This document shows positions 45,054 through 53,552 of a stretch of 64,000 nucleotides of DNA, piece by piece. The notes below the pieces were generated by a model. It searched no databases. It was not told the DNA's origin and worked only from the letters and a program-made list of their open reading frames with translations. The position numbers and the translations under genes were made by a program. This DNA is from Palauibacter sp022826685 (GTDB lineage Bacteria; Gemmatimonadota; Gemmatimonadetes; Palauibacterales; Palauibacteraceae), in NCBI RefSeq assembly GCF_965221685.1, contig NZ_OZ244907.1; one strand, 5' to 3'. Numbering within the stretch: the stretch's first letter is position 1; every line of letters starts with the position of its first letter.

Positions 45054-46322
45054 TCAGGTGAAGCGCGCGGGATCGAAGGGTGTGAGGTCGGTCTCCGAAC
45101 GGCTTTCCAGCACGAGTTGCGCCAGCGCGTGGCCGGTCGAGGGGGCGAGCGTGACGCCGAGCATCTGGTGTCCCGTGGCCACGTACACGTTCGGGAAGCC
45201 GGGCAATCGGCCGATCGCGGGGAGGCCGTCCGGCGTCACGGGGCGCATGCCCACCCAGTCGGCACGCTCCGTCCCCTCCAGCGCGCCGGGCAGATAGCGG
45301 CGCGCGGCCCGCTCGAGGATCGCGATCCTGCGCGGGTCCAGGAGCCGGTTGATACCCGAGAATTCCATCGTTCCGATCACACGCACCGCCCCGTGGAACG
45401 GCGTGAAGCCGATCCTTGCCGGAGTCACGTGCAGCGGCTGCGAGAGCCGGACGCGCGCGTTCCGGACGGTGATGCTGTAGCCCTTCCCGGCCTGCACGGG
45501 AAGCTTCCGCCCCAGGGTCGCCACGAGGGCGGCCGTCTCGGCCCCCGCGGCGAGCACGAAGAGATCCGCGCCCAGTCTCCCCGGGTCCCCGTTGGCTGCG
45601 GCGCCGCTTCCCGCGGCCGCGGTGAGCGCCATCCGGACGCGGCCGGCTTCGGGCGTGAAGCCGACGACACGCTGACCCGTCCTGATTTCGACGCCACGTG
45701 CCTCCAGGCTCGCGGCAAGCTCGGCGCACAGGGACTCGGGGCGCACATGCGTGTCCCCACGCATCCGCAGGCCGATCAGACCGCCCCGCAGGTCCGGCTC
45801 CGCTTCCGCGAGCGCATCGCGGTCGAGGACGTCCACCGGCCCCACCCGTTCCTCTCCCAATCGTGTCAGCAACTCTTCGGTCTGTCTGAGCTCGCTCTCG
45901 TCATCGTAGGCGAGGATGGTCCCGCTCTCGGCGCGCTCGAACTCCATGCCGTCTTCGGCGAGTCCGCGGTACAGCCGATCCGTGGCGGCGTTCAGTGCCG
46001 CGAGCGCCGCCACGCCCGCCGCGTAGCTCTCCGCGTTGCAGTACCCGCGGAAGGCCCACAGCCAGCCCATGAGGCGGGGCATGGCCGACGGCTTGATGTA
46101 GAGGGGGCTGTCGGCGCGGAGCATCCAGCGCAGCGACGTCAGCGTGAGGCCCGGCGCGGGCAGGGGTCGGGAGATCGATGGACACACCCAGCCGCCGTTG
46201 CCCTTCGAGCATCCGCCGCCCATGAGGTCGCGTTCGAGGAGGACAACGTCGGCTCCGCCGCGCTCCAGGTAGTGCGCGACGCACAGCCCGATGACGCCGC
46301 CGCCGATGACCGCGACCCTCAC
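45054..46322 (-). CDS. FAD-dependent D-amino-acid dehydrogenase/glycine-oxidase-like oxidoreductase
   Basis: 422 aa DAO-family flavoprotein. It has an N-terminal Rossmann motif (VAVIGGGVIGLCVAHYLERGG), SKGNGGWVCPS as in DadA, and the C-terminal FAD contact VGMRPVTPDGLPAIG with VATGHQMLGVTLAPSTG. DadA-type enzymes deaminate D-amino acids; sarcosine or glycine oxidase activity is also possible. The GTG start at 46322 overlaps the sigma-factor stop (GTGA). It is the last gene of the arsI-sigma-oxidase operon, and what an amine oxidase does there is unclear. Confidence 0.87.
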   Translation of the reverse strand: MRVAVIGGGVIGLCVAHYLERGGADVVLLERDLMGGGCSKGNGGWVCPSISRPLPAPGLTLTSLRWMLRADSPLYIKPSAMPRLMGWLWAFRGYCNAESYAAGVAALAALNAATDRLYRGLAEDGMEFERAESGTILAYDDESELRQTEELLTRLGEERVGPVDVLDRDALAEAEPDLRGGLIGLRMRGDTHVRPESLCAELAASLEARGVEIRTGQRVVGFTPEAGRVRMALTAAAGSGAAANGDPGRLGADLFVLAAGAETAALVATLGRKLPVQAGKGYSITVRNARVRLSQPLHVTPARIGFTPFHGAVRVIGTMEFSGINRLLDPRRIAILERAARRYLPGALEGTERADWVGMRPVTPDGLPAIGRLPGFPNVYVATGHQMLGVTLAPSTGHALAQLVLESRSETDLTPFDPARFT

Positions 46323-46939
46323 CTGGCGGTACTCCCGCCGGCCGTGTTCCCGCCGGCCGCGAGCCCGCCGTGGGCCGCTTCGCGGGGCCGCATGTCGATC
46401 ACGCCGCCGCGCCGGTCCAGCTCGAAATCGCAGCAGTCCATGAGCTGCCGCTTCAACATCGCCCGCGCCCGCTGCACCCGCGATTTCATGCCGGAGACGC
46501 TCAGGCCGAGCCGCTGCGCTGCGTCCACCTGGCTCATCCCCCGGAAGTAGGTGAGCAGAAGGGCTTCGGCGTACTTCGGCGGCAACTCCAGCGCGAACGG
46601 CAGCAGGCACGCCTCCAGGTCCGTCCTCAGCGCTTCATGGTCGCGCGCGCCCGGATCCGAATCCGGCGGTTCGGTCTCGGCGCCCAGCTGTTCGAGGGTC
46701 CGCCGTTCGACGGACCGGCGCCGGTGGTGGTCCGCGATCACGTTGGCCGCGACCCGGTAGGTCCACGCGAGCGGATCCCGCGCCTCCGCGAGACTCTCCT
46801 GGCGTTGCAGCAGCCGCAGGAAGATGTCGCCGGTCACGTCATCGGCCCACGCCGGGTCGACGCGACCGCCCACGAAGCGCCGCATCCGCCGCTGAAACTC
46901 GGACCATGCCGGCAGGGCCCGGATCGTACGATCAGGCAC
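46319..46939 (-). CDS. ECF RNA polymerase sigma factor, SigZ-like
   Basis: 206 aa. Region 2 (DDVTGDIFLRLLQRQ; DPLAWTYRVAANVIADHHRRR) and region 4 (LPPKYAEALLLTYFRGMSQVDAAQRLGLSVSGMKSRVQRARAML) are both clear. After region 4 a tail LMDCCDFELDRRGGVIDMRPR carries a vicinal cysteine pair, as in the SigZ group, which could bind a thiophilic metal or metalloid or sense redox. No anti-sigma gene adjoins it. The GTG start lies eight bases inside the arsI-like gene. It may autoregulate this operon. Confidence 0.9.
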   Translation of the reverse strand: MPDRTIRALPAWSEFQRRMRRFVGGRVDPAWADDVTGDIFLRLLQRQESLAEARDPLAWTYRVAANVIADHHRRRSVERRTLEQLGAETEPPDSDPGARDHEALRTDLEACLLPFALELPPKYAEALLLTYFRGMSQVDAAQRLGLSVSGMKSRVQRARAMLKRQLMDCCDFELDRRGGVIDMRPREAAHGGLAAGGNTAGGSTAR

Positions 46940-47363
46940 AGCAGGTCTCGGATTCGTCGGTACACGCGGTCGCCGATGGCGCGATCAGCGCCTCGCCGTC
47001 CGGCGTGTCATCCGTGACCTGATACCACTCCCAGCGCAGACCCTGCGGCTCGTCGGACCAGACCTTCGTCTGGGTCGCGTGACAGCACACCGTCTCTTCC
47101 TCCACCCTGGTGAGGATCCCGGCCGCCTCCAGCCGCTGGCCGGCCTCGCGGACCCGCGCGTCCTCGAACACCTCCACACCCAGGTGGTTCACCCGTTCCG
47201 CCGCGTCCGGATTCTCGAACAGCACGAGCTTCAGAGGCGGCTCGTCGATCGCGAAGTTGGCGTAGCCCGGGCGACGCTTGTGCGGCGCCGCGTCGAAGAG
47301 CTTGCCGTAATAGTCCACCGCCTCGTCGATGTCCCGCACGTTGAGGGCGAGTTGCAGTCTCAT
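46932..47363 (-). CDS. arsI: ArsI/CadI-family VOC protein, probable organoarsenical C-As lyase
   Basis: 143 aa VOC-fold dioxygenase-like protein. It has LALNVRDIDEAVDYYGKLF, RRPGYANFAI, PPLKLVLFEN and NHLGVEVF. A Gln4/His60/Glu112 triad fits the Fe(II) site of ArsI. The vicinal pair Cys93-Cys94 in TVCCHATQTKVW, the substrate site in ArsI, and a C-terminal CC (141-142) are all present. ArsI breaks the C-As bond of trivalent methyl- and aryl-arsenicals. GGGAGG lies eight bases before the ATG. It is first in the operon with the sigma factor and an FAD oxidase. No arsR or arsenite exporter is in the window, so CadI-like metal binding is the alternative. Confidence 0.85.
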   Translation of the reverse strand: MRLQLALNVRDIDEAVDYYGKLFDAAPHKRRPGYANFAIDEPPLKLVLFENPDAAERVNHLGVEVFEDARVREAGQRLEAAGILTRVEEETVCCHATQTKVWSDEPQGLRWEWYQVTDDTPDGEALIAPSATACTDESETCCA

Positions 47364-47589
47364 GTCGGAAACCTCCCGAGCAGCTCGTGGCTGCTTGTCG
47401 TGGTATGTCGGATCCTGTCCCCTTCCTCCGCCCCAAAAGACGAGCGAGGCGCGGAAAGGACGCAACCGAAGCGGACAACCTGCCCCGTTGCCGACGCCGG
47501 CGGCCACACACAACGTTCCATCCGGCCCCGGACCCGGGCTCGGGACCCGGTCGCGGGAATCCGACAGCCGAACGGAACAGGACTGGAGA

Positions 47590-48894
47590 ATGCGCACACA
47601 TCGAATCCTCGGGACAGTCTCGCTCCTCGCCGGTACGCTCGTCACGCCGCTGGCGGGGCAGGATCCCGCCGTGGATGCGGCGGTCGACCGCGTGATCGAC
47701 CGGATCGTCGACATGCGCCACCGGATCCACCAGTTCCCCGAACTCGGCAATCGCGAGTTCGAGACCGCCGCGATGGTGGCGGCGCACCTGCGGGAACTGG
47801 GGTTCGACGAGGTCACCGAGGGCGTCGCTCACACCGGCGTGATCGGGATTCTCAAGGGCGGTCTGCCCGGAGATGTCGTCGCGGTGCGGGCGGACATGGA
47901 CGCGCTCCCCGTCACCGAGAACACGGGGTATTCCTTCGCCTCCACGGTCCGCACGGAGTATGGGGGACAGCAAGTCGGCGTGTCGCACGCGTGCGGCCAC
48001 GACGTTCATACCGCCGTGCAGCTCGGCGTGGCCTCGGTCCTCGCCTCGATGCGCGACCAGATCCCGGGCACGATCAAGTTCATCTTCCAGCCGGCCGAGG
48101 AAGGACCGCCCCCGGGCGAGGAGGGCGGCGCGGATCTCATGGTCCGCGAAGGCGCGCTGGAGGGGGTCGTCCCCTCCGCCATTTTCGGGCTCCACACCTT
48201 CTCCTCGATGGACGTCGGGACGCTCGGCTACACGCCCGGCCCCGCCTTCGCGGCGGTCGACCACTTCAAGATCCGGATCATCGGGCAACAGGCGCACGGC
48301 GCGCAGCCGCACACGAGCATCGACCCGGTCGTGATGGCGTCGCAGGCGGTGACCGCCTTCCAGACCATCCGCTCGCGCAACCTGTCGCCGCTCGAACCCA
48401 GCGTGGTCACGGTCGGCGTGATGAGGGGAGGCGAGCGCTTCAACATCATCCCGCAGGAGATGTGGCTCGAAGGCACGGTTCGCACGTACAACCCCGATGT
48501 CCGGGACGCGGTCGAACGGCGGATGGATGAGATCCTCGAGGGCATCACCCGCGCGGGAGGCGGCAGCTACGTGCTCGACTACGACCGCGGCACGCCGGCC
48601 ACGATCAACGACCGTGACCTCACCGCCGAGATGGCGCCGACGCTGGCGAAGATCGTGGGCGACGAGAACGTGTTCGTCATCGACCCCACGATGGGCGGAG
48701 AGGACTTCGCCTACTTCGCGAACGAGGTGCCGGGCTTCTACTACCGGCTGGGCTCGGTAAACCCCGAACTCGGCTCGGGCGGCCACCACACGCCGGACTT
48801 CCGCGCCGACGACGCCTCGATTTCGATCGGGATGCGGGCGATGTCGAACCTGCTCCTCGACTACCTGAAGTCGCGCCGCCCGTCCACCGACTGA
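47590..48894 (+). CDS. Secreted M20-family amidohydrolase (hippurate/indole-acetyl-amino-acid hydrolase type)
   Basis: 434 aa with a cleavable signal (LLAGTLVTPLAGQ). Metal and catalytic motifs of the M20D group are MRHRIHQFPELGNREFET, AVRADMDALPVTE, SHACGHDVHTA, FQPAEEG and GGEDFAYF, with the dimerisation domain in between. It would cleave N-acyl amino acids or small amide conjugates in the periplasm. AGGA lies eight bases before the ATG. It diverges from the arsI operon across a 226-base gap. Confidence 0.92.
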   Translation: MRTHRILGTVSLLAGTLVTPLAGQDPAVDAAVDRVIDRIVDMRHRIHQFPELGNREFETAAMVAAHLRELGFDEVTEGVAHTGVIGILKGGLPGDVVAVRADMDALPVTENTGYSFASTVRTEYGGQQVGVSHACGHDVHTAVQLGVASVLASMRDQIPGTIKFIFQPAEEGPPPGEEGGADLMVREGALEGVVPSAIFGLHTFSSMDVGTLGYTPGPAFAAVDHFKIRIIGQQAHGAQPHTSIDPVVMASQAVTAFQTIRSRNLSPLEPSVVTVGVMRGGERFNIIPQEMWLEGTVRTYNPDVRDAVERRMDEILEGITRAGGGSYVLDYDRGTPATINDRDLTAEMAPTLAKIVGDENVFVIDPTMGGEDFAYFANEVPGFYYRLGSVNPELGSGGHHTPDFRADDASISIGMRAMSNLLLDYLKSRRPSTD

Positions 48895-48902
48895 CCGTCG
48901 GA

Positions 48903-48921
48903 GCCGCGGGAGCGCCGCGGC
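48903..48921. terminator. Hairpin between convergent genes
   Basis: GCCGCGG (48903-48909) pairs perfectly with CCGCGGC (48915-48921) across a five-base loop. It sits between the two converging stop codons and could end transcription from both sides. There is no T run. Confidence 0.45.
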
Positions 48922-48927
48922 GAGGAG

Positions 48928-50667
48928 CTACGGTTCGACGAGGACATCGCGCCACGCGAGGCGCGTCACGAGTTCGAGTTCCACGCCCTCGTCGGCGCCC
49001 CGCGGCCGCAGGACGACCGGCTCGCCGAGGGGGACGCCGCAGATCGCGAATCTGCCTCCCTCGTCGGACGCCCCGCCGGCGTATTCCGATTGTTCGGACA
49101 CGACGGCGGTCCGCGCCGTGCCCTGAAGCCGGCGCACCCGCCACACGACCTCGACCTCGACATCGGGCACCGGCAGCCGCGTCTCCGCGTCGCGTGCGAA
49201 CCCGACCACGGCACCCGTGCTCCCCTGGGGCGACGAACGGGGACAGACGCGCGCGAAGAGGGCATCGGCCGACGGCGTCCAAAGCTCGAGGGGCTCGCTG
49301 ACCCGGTCGTCCACGACGACGCGGGCCTCGTTCATCCGAACGCCGGCGGCACGCAGCCTCGGATGGTCCACGCCGAGCGCGTATGCGCCGTCCGGCAGCC
49401 CGCCCACCTGGAACCGGCCGGCCGGATCGGTGACGGCGCTGAACGGGGCGTCGGCCGCATTGGGCCGGGGCACGAACGCCGCGGCGTCATCCCAGTCGCG
49501 AAGCACGATGTCCGCGGCGCCGAGCGGTTCGCCGCTCACGCTGTCGCGCAGGACGCCCGCCACGACGCCTTCTCCCACCTTGAACGAGATTCCCCCGACG
49601 AACGCGTCGGACACCGTCCCGCCGGTCTGCCGATACGCCACGAGCACGGCCCGCCGACGAGACGAGAGGCCCGCGGTCCCGATACGCCGGGAGTAGCCCC
49701 CGACCGGGAAGCGCAGCCACCAATCGCGGACGTAGAAGGGGCCTTCCGGCAGACGGTCGAAGGTGAGGTCCGCGCCGACGAGCTGACGCCGCGCACCCTC
49801 CGGCAGGGGGACGTTGCGGTACCGGATCTGCACGCGCCGGAGTTCCGCGCTCTCCTCGTCAAGCCAGAGCGTACCCTCGATGTCGATGACGTCCCGGTCG
49901 TCCCTCGGGCGGAACGTGACGCCGAGCATCGGTTCGTCATCCACCTCATCGCGGCGGAGCCCGAAGCAGTGCGTGTCCCTGAACTCCCGAGACAGCAGCA
50001 CGTTCGCGTCCGGCGCGTAGAAAACCGAGGAATCCGGGTCCACGAGCGCGTAGCCCGACGTCGTCAGCCGGCCCGCGGGCAGGCTCCGAAACGGCGGCAG
50101 GCGCACATGTCGGCGGACGCGGCTCTCGGACTCCAGCGTCGAGAGATATTCGGGATCCAGCGTGCGCTCGTATTCCGTGAGCGTGAACGTCACTTCGCCC
50201 CGGTCTTCGGCCCACACCGCAGTCTCGAGCGCCTTGCGAGCCTCTTCCCAGACGGTGGCGAGCGCTTCTCCCTCGCTCGGATCGTCGAGACAGGCCGCGG
50301 TCACTTCGACGCGCAGATCCACGAGCCGCACGGGTCGCGGCGGGACTTCGACGGTGATCGTCAGCGTCTGCTCCGCCGTCACTTCGTACGGCTCGGTGAC
50401 CCAGTTCGCGTATCCGATGCGCTGCACGCGGATGCGGTACTGCCCGGGGCCGGGCGCCAGCAGCGAAAAGAGGCCGTCCGCCGCCGTGAAGTCGGCCTGC
50501 ACCGCCTCGCCGGCCGCGTCCAGAAGGCTGACGAAACCGCCCGAGATGAGCGGGCCGCCATCGGCTTCGCGTACCGTGCCGTTGATCCGCTGGGCGGCGG
50601 CGGGCGAGGCGAACGCCGATGCGATGAAGGCCATCGCGAGCCATGGCAGCAGGAAGCGGATCTTCAT
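48928..50667 (-). CDS. Secreted protein with carboxypeptidase-regulatory-like domains
   Basis: 579 aa with a signal peptide (ASAFASPAAAQ). CarboxypepD_reg-type beta sandwiches are at the N-terminus (INGTVREADGGPLISGGFVSLLD; YRIRVQRIGYANWV), in the middle (VVAGVLRDSVSGEPLGAADIVL; AYALGVDHPRLRAAGV) and at the C-terminus (VVGFARDAETRLPVPDVEVEV). Between the first and second lies a region (DIEGTLWLDEESAELRRV) seen in many secreted Bacteroidota and Gemmatimonadota proteins of unknown role. No catalytic motif is apparent. It is probably periplasmic or outer-membrane associated. Confidence 0.8.
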   Translation of the reverse strand: MKIRFLLPWLAMAFIASAFASPAAAQRINGTVREADGGPLISGGFVSLLDAAGEAVQADFTAADGLFSLLAPGPGQYRIRVQRIGYANWVTEPYEVTAEQTLTITVEVPPRPVRLVDLRVEVTAACLDDPSEGEALATVWEEARKALETAVWAEDRGEVTFTLTEYERTLDPEYLSTLESESRVRRHVRLPPFRSLPAGRLTTSGYALVDPDSSVFYAPDANVLLSREFRDTHCFGLRRDEVDDEPMLGVTFRPRDDRDVIDIEGTLWLDEESAELRRVQIRYRNVPLPEGARRQLVGADLTFDRLPEGPFYVRDWWLRFPVGGYSRRIGTAGLSSRRRAVLVAYRQTGGTVSDAFVGGISFKVGEGVVAGVLRDSVSGEPLGAADIVLRDWDDAAAFVPRPNAADAPFSAVTDPAGRFQVGGLPDGAYALGVDHPRLRAAGVRMNEARVVVDDRVSEPLELWTPSADALFARVCPRSSPQGSTGAVVGFARDAETRLPVPDVEVEVVWRVRRLQGTARTAVVSEQSEYAGGASDEGGRFAICGVPLGEPVVLRPRGADEGVELELVTRLAWRDVLVEP

Positions 50668-50725
50668 GCCAAAATGTCGCGAGGCGCCGCCATCGGCGCC
50701 AACCCGGGCCGCCGGAGGCCCGCGG

Positions 50726-52741
50726 TCAGTCGGCGAGGCGCAGCGCGATCAGCGTGTTCGGCGCCTGGATCACGACGTGCTGCCGTCCCTCGTGCATGTA
50801 CGTCATCATCCCGTACCGCGGCAGCGCCGGCAGCTCGACCTGCCCGAGCCGCTCGCCCGTCGCCTTGTCCACGGCGAACAGGTAGGAGGTCCCGTCGCTT
50901 CCCTCCCCCGTGTACATGAGCAGAGTGCTCGTGACGATCTGGGCGGCCTGCCGTCCCGTGCCCGTGTTCGGGATGTCCATGCCCTGGAGCGCGTCATGCT
51001 CGAGCACGCTGTTCGGCGTGTCTCCCACCGGAATCCACCACAGGTGCTCACCCGTGTTCATGTCGATCGCCGTGATCCGGCTGTACGGGGGCTTGAAGAG
51101 CGGGAGACCCTGCACCCGCCGAACCCCCGCGAATCCGCCGACCGCGAACTTCGTGATCGTGGTCCCCGTCTGCGCGGGCTCCCGAGCGTCGCGCTCCCCT
51201 CCCGGCACCATGATCCGCGACCCGCACCCCTTCTGCGACGTCACGTAGAGGATGCCCGTCTCCGGATCCGCCGCCGGCGTCCCGTCGATGTTCGTCCCTC
51301 CCACATCTCCCGGACACCACATCGACGCCATCTTGCCGAGATCGTTGTCCCGGTGCAGCGGCGGCGTGAACAGCGGCCCGATCACGTAATCGTCGAGCGC
51401 CTCGATCGCGGCTTCCCGCAGCTCCGGCGTGAAGTCGATCAGGTCGTCGTGCGTCAGCCCCTGCATGTCGTACGGCGCCGGCCAGGTCGGGAACGGCTGC
51501 GTCGGGGAGAGCGCCTCGCCCGGCATGAGACCCTCCGGCACCGGCCGCTCCTCGATGGGCCAGATCGGCTCACCCGTCTCCCGGTTGAACGTGTACGCGA
51601 AGGCCTGCTTCGTGACCTGCACGACCGCCGGAATGTCCTCGCCATCCACCGTCACGTCCATCAGCACGGGGATCTGAGGCGTGTCGTAATTCCATATGTC
51701 GTGATGCACGAGCTGATAATGCCAAACCCGTTCTCCCGTCTGCACATCGAGCGCGATCAGGCTGGTGGAGAACAGGTTGTCCCCCGGCCGGAAGCCACCC
51801 CAGAAGTCCATCGTGGCCCCGTTGGTCGGGACGTAGACGATGCCCCGCTCCTCGTCCGCCGAGAGCGGCGCCCACGAGGAGATGTCCCCCGTCCATTCCC
51901 ACGCGTCGTTCTCCCACGTCTCGTGCCCGAACTCGCCCGGTCCGGGGAGGACGTTGAACTTCCACATGAAGTCGCCGGTGCGGGCGTCGTAGCCGAGGAT
52001 GTCGCCCGGCACGTTTTCGCGCCGCGACTGGTTGTAACCCTGCTCGGCGGAGTTGCCGATCACGATCACGCCGTTGACGACGATCGGGGGGGACGAACTC
52101 GTGATGTAGCCGGTCTCGAGCGGGATGCCATAGTACGGGTCGAACTCGTGCCCCAGCCCCGCGAGCAGATCGACGACCCCCGACTCGGGGAAGCCCGGGA
52201 CGCTGACGGGCCCGCCGAAGCCCTCCACGTGCTCGCCCGTGTCGGCCCACAGCGCGTGCAGGAAGAAGGCGGGACTCACCATGTAGACGACGGCGCGACC
52301 ATCGATCTCGCCGTACGCGACGCCCTTCCCGTGGTTCTTCCGCATCGAGTACTCCCAGCGGAAGGTCTCGGGCTCGACGTACTCCCAGATCTTCTCCCCT
52401 GTACCGGCGTCGATCGCATAGGTGTGCCGCTTCTCTCCCGCCACCGAGATCAGCATCCCGTCGACGTAGATCGGCGTGGCGCGCGCGTTCACGGCCGGGT
52501 AGTCCGACCCGTCCCAGACCCAGGCGACCTCCAGGTTCTCGAAGTTCCCGGGGTCGATCTGGTCGAGGGACGAGTAGCGCTGACCCATGTCGTTGCCCGC
52601 GATGTTCTTCCACTCGGCGTGGTTCGCCGCGTCCCCGCCACCTTCGGCGCAGCCCGCGACGGCGACGCCGAACGTGAGCAGGAGTGAGATGCGGCGCCAC
52701 GTGGACGGCGGCGCATGGGATGCCGAGCGCGCTCTGCTCAT
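50726..52741 (-). CDS. PQQ-dependent dehydrogenase, lipoprotein
   Basis: 671 aa. A lipobox (VAVAGCAEG) precedes an eight-bladed quinoprotein propeller with repeated tryptophan-docking units (DAGTGEKIWEY; DVQTGERVWHYQ; DMNTGEHLWWIPV) and HHDIWNYDTPQIPVL. The start AEWKNIAGNDMGQRYSSLDQI is usual for this family of glucose or alcohol dehydrogenases. There is no C-terminal cytochrome c domain and no five-helix membrane domain, so electrons must go to a separate acceptor. AGAGG lies six bases before the ATG. No pqq synthesis genes are here. Confidence 0.9.
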   Translation of the reverse strand: MSRARSASHAPPSTWRRISLLLTFGVAVAGCAEGGGDAANHAEWKNIAGNDMGQRYSSLDQIDPGNFENLEVAWVWDGSDYPAVNARATPIYVDGMLISVAGEKRHTYAIDAGTGEKIWEYVEPETFRWEYSMRKNHGKGVAYGEIDGRAVVYMVSPAFFLHALWADTGEHVEGFGGPVSVPGFPESGVVDLLAGLGHEFDPYYGIPLETGYITSSSPPIVVNGVIVIGNSAEQGYNQSRRENVPGDILGYDARTGDFMWKFNVLPGPGEFGHETWENDAWEWTGDISSWAPLSADEERGIVYVPTNGATMDFWGGFRPGDNLFSTSLIALDVQTGERVWHYQLVHHDIWNYDTPQIPVLMDVTVDGEDIPAVVQVTKQAFAYTFNRETGEPIWPIEERPVPEGLMPGEALSPTQPFPTWPAPYDMQGLTHDDLIDFTPELREAAIEALDDYVIGPLFTPPLHRDNDLGKMASMWCPGDVGGTNIDGTPAADPETGILYVTSQKGCGSRIMVPGGERDAREPAQTGTTITKFAVGGFAGVRRVQGLPLFKPPYSRITAIDMNTGEHLWWIPVGDTPNSVLEHDALQGMDIPNTGTGRQAAQIVTSTLLMYTGEGSDGTSYLFAVDKATGERLGQVELPALPRYGMMTYMHEGRQHVVIQAPNTLIALRLAD

Positions 52742-52911
52742 CGAAACCTCTTGAACAAGGGGGAGATGGTCGACGCGGCCACCGACGGGCGGCGGCTCGC
52801 GGGCGCTGAACATGAGCCGCGCCCAATTTGGCGGTCAAGCGTCGATCCCGCCCGGGGAAGCTGCAGCCGCACGGAGATTCCTGCGTTGGAGCCGCCTGCT
52901 TCGCGAGCAAG

Positions 52912-52949
52912 GCAAACCCTCCCCGGAACCGACACCGGGGAGGGTTTGC
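52912..52949 (-). terminator. Perfect 15-bp inverted repeat after the His-rich lipoprotein gene
   Basis: The arms 52912-52926 and 52935-52949 are exact reverse complements around an eight-base loop. The hairpin lies 27 bases after the stop at 52977. It lacks a T tail, yet is the strongest hairpin I saw in the window. Confidence 0.65.
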
Positions 52950-52976
52950 GGGACTCCTGCGACGGGTTGAGCCAGG

Positions 52977-53474
52977 CTAGCCGTCGTCGTGCTCGTGGAC
53001 GTGCACGTGGAGCGGGGCGGTGACGAAGTCCGCGTGCCCCGACCCGACCGCACCGTGCATCAGGCTGAACGTGACATCCGTATCGCCCTCCGCCACTCCG
53101 TGCAGATGTCCTCCGAACTCGCCGGGGGTGTCCTGCTCGAACTCCGCGACGGATTCGTCCTCGACCTCCACCTCCAGGTAGAAGTCGTCGCCGAGCGCAA
53201 CCGCCTGCGCGTTGTGGTCTACGAATACGACCTGGATATGGGCGGTTTCCTCACCGGGCTCGACCTCGAGTTCTCCCGTCCACTGTCCGGTGTCACCGTT
53301 GTAGGCCGCGATGGGCTGGCCGCTCAGCGACAGGATCACGCCCTCGACTTCTTCGGCGTGATCTTCTTCATCGTCATGATCGTGGGGTTCGGTGGCGCTG
53401 TCGCCGCAGGCGGCAAGGACCAGCAGTCCCGCGGTCAGCAGGGCGAATGGCAGTTTCGGCTGGAAATGTCTCAT
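52977..53474 (-). CDS. Histidine-rich lipoprotein, probable periplasmic metal-binding protein
   Basis: 165 aa. The lipobox is LLVLAACGD. Right after it comes EPHDHDDEEDHAEE, and the protein ends LHVHVHEHDDG, with HLHG and GSGHAD in between. Such clusters bind zinc, nickel or copper. The centre reads as two Ig-like beta domains (GVILSLSGQPIAAYNGDTG; VEVEDESVAEFEQ). GAGG lies nine bases before the ATG. It follows the TonB receptor by 78 bases and should be co-transcribed with it, as a metal buffer or relay at the membrane. Confidence 0.82.
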   Translation of the reverse strand: MRHFQPKLPFALLTAGLLVLAACGDSATEPHDHDDEEDHAEEVEGVILSLSGQPIAAYNGDTGQWTGELEVEPGEETAHIQVVFVDHNAQAVALGDDFYLEVEVEDESVAEFEQDTPGEFGGHLHGVAEGDTDVTFSLMHGAVGSGHADFVTAPLHVHVHEHDDG

Positions 53475-53552
53475 CTTTCTTCACCTCGTTGTGTTGATGT
53501 TCCGTCGCTCCCGTCGCGAAGCACCTCCGTATGCGGCTTCGGATGGCTCGCT

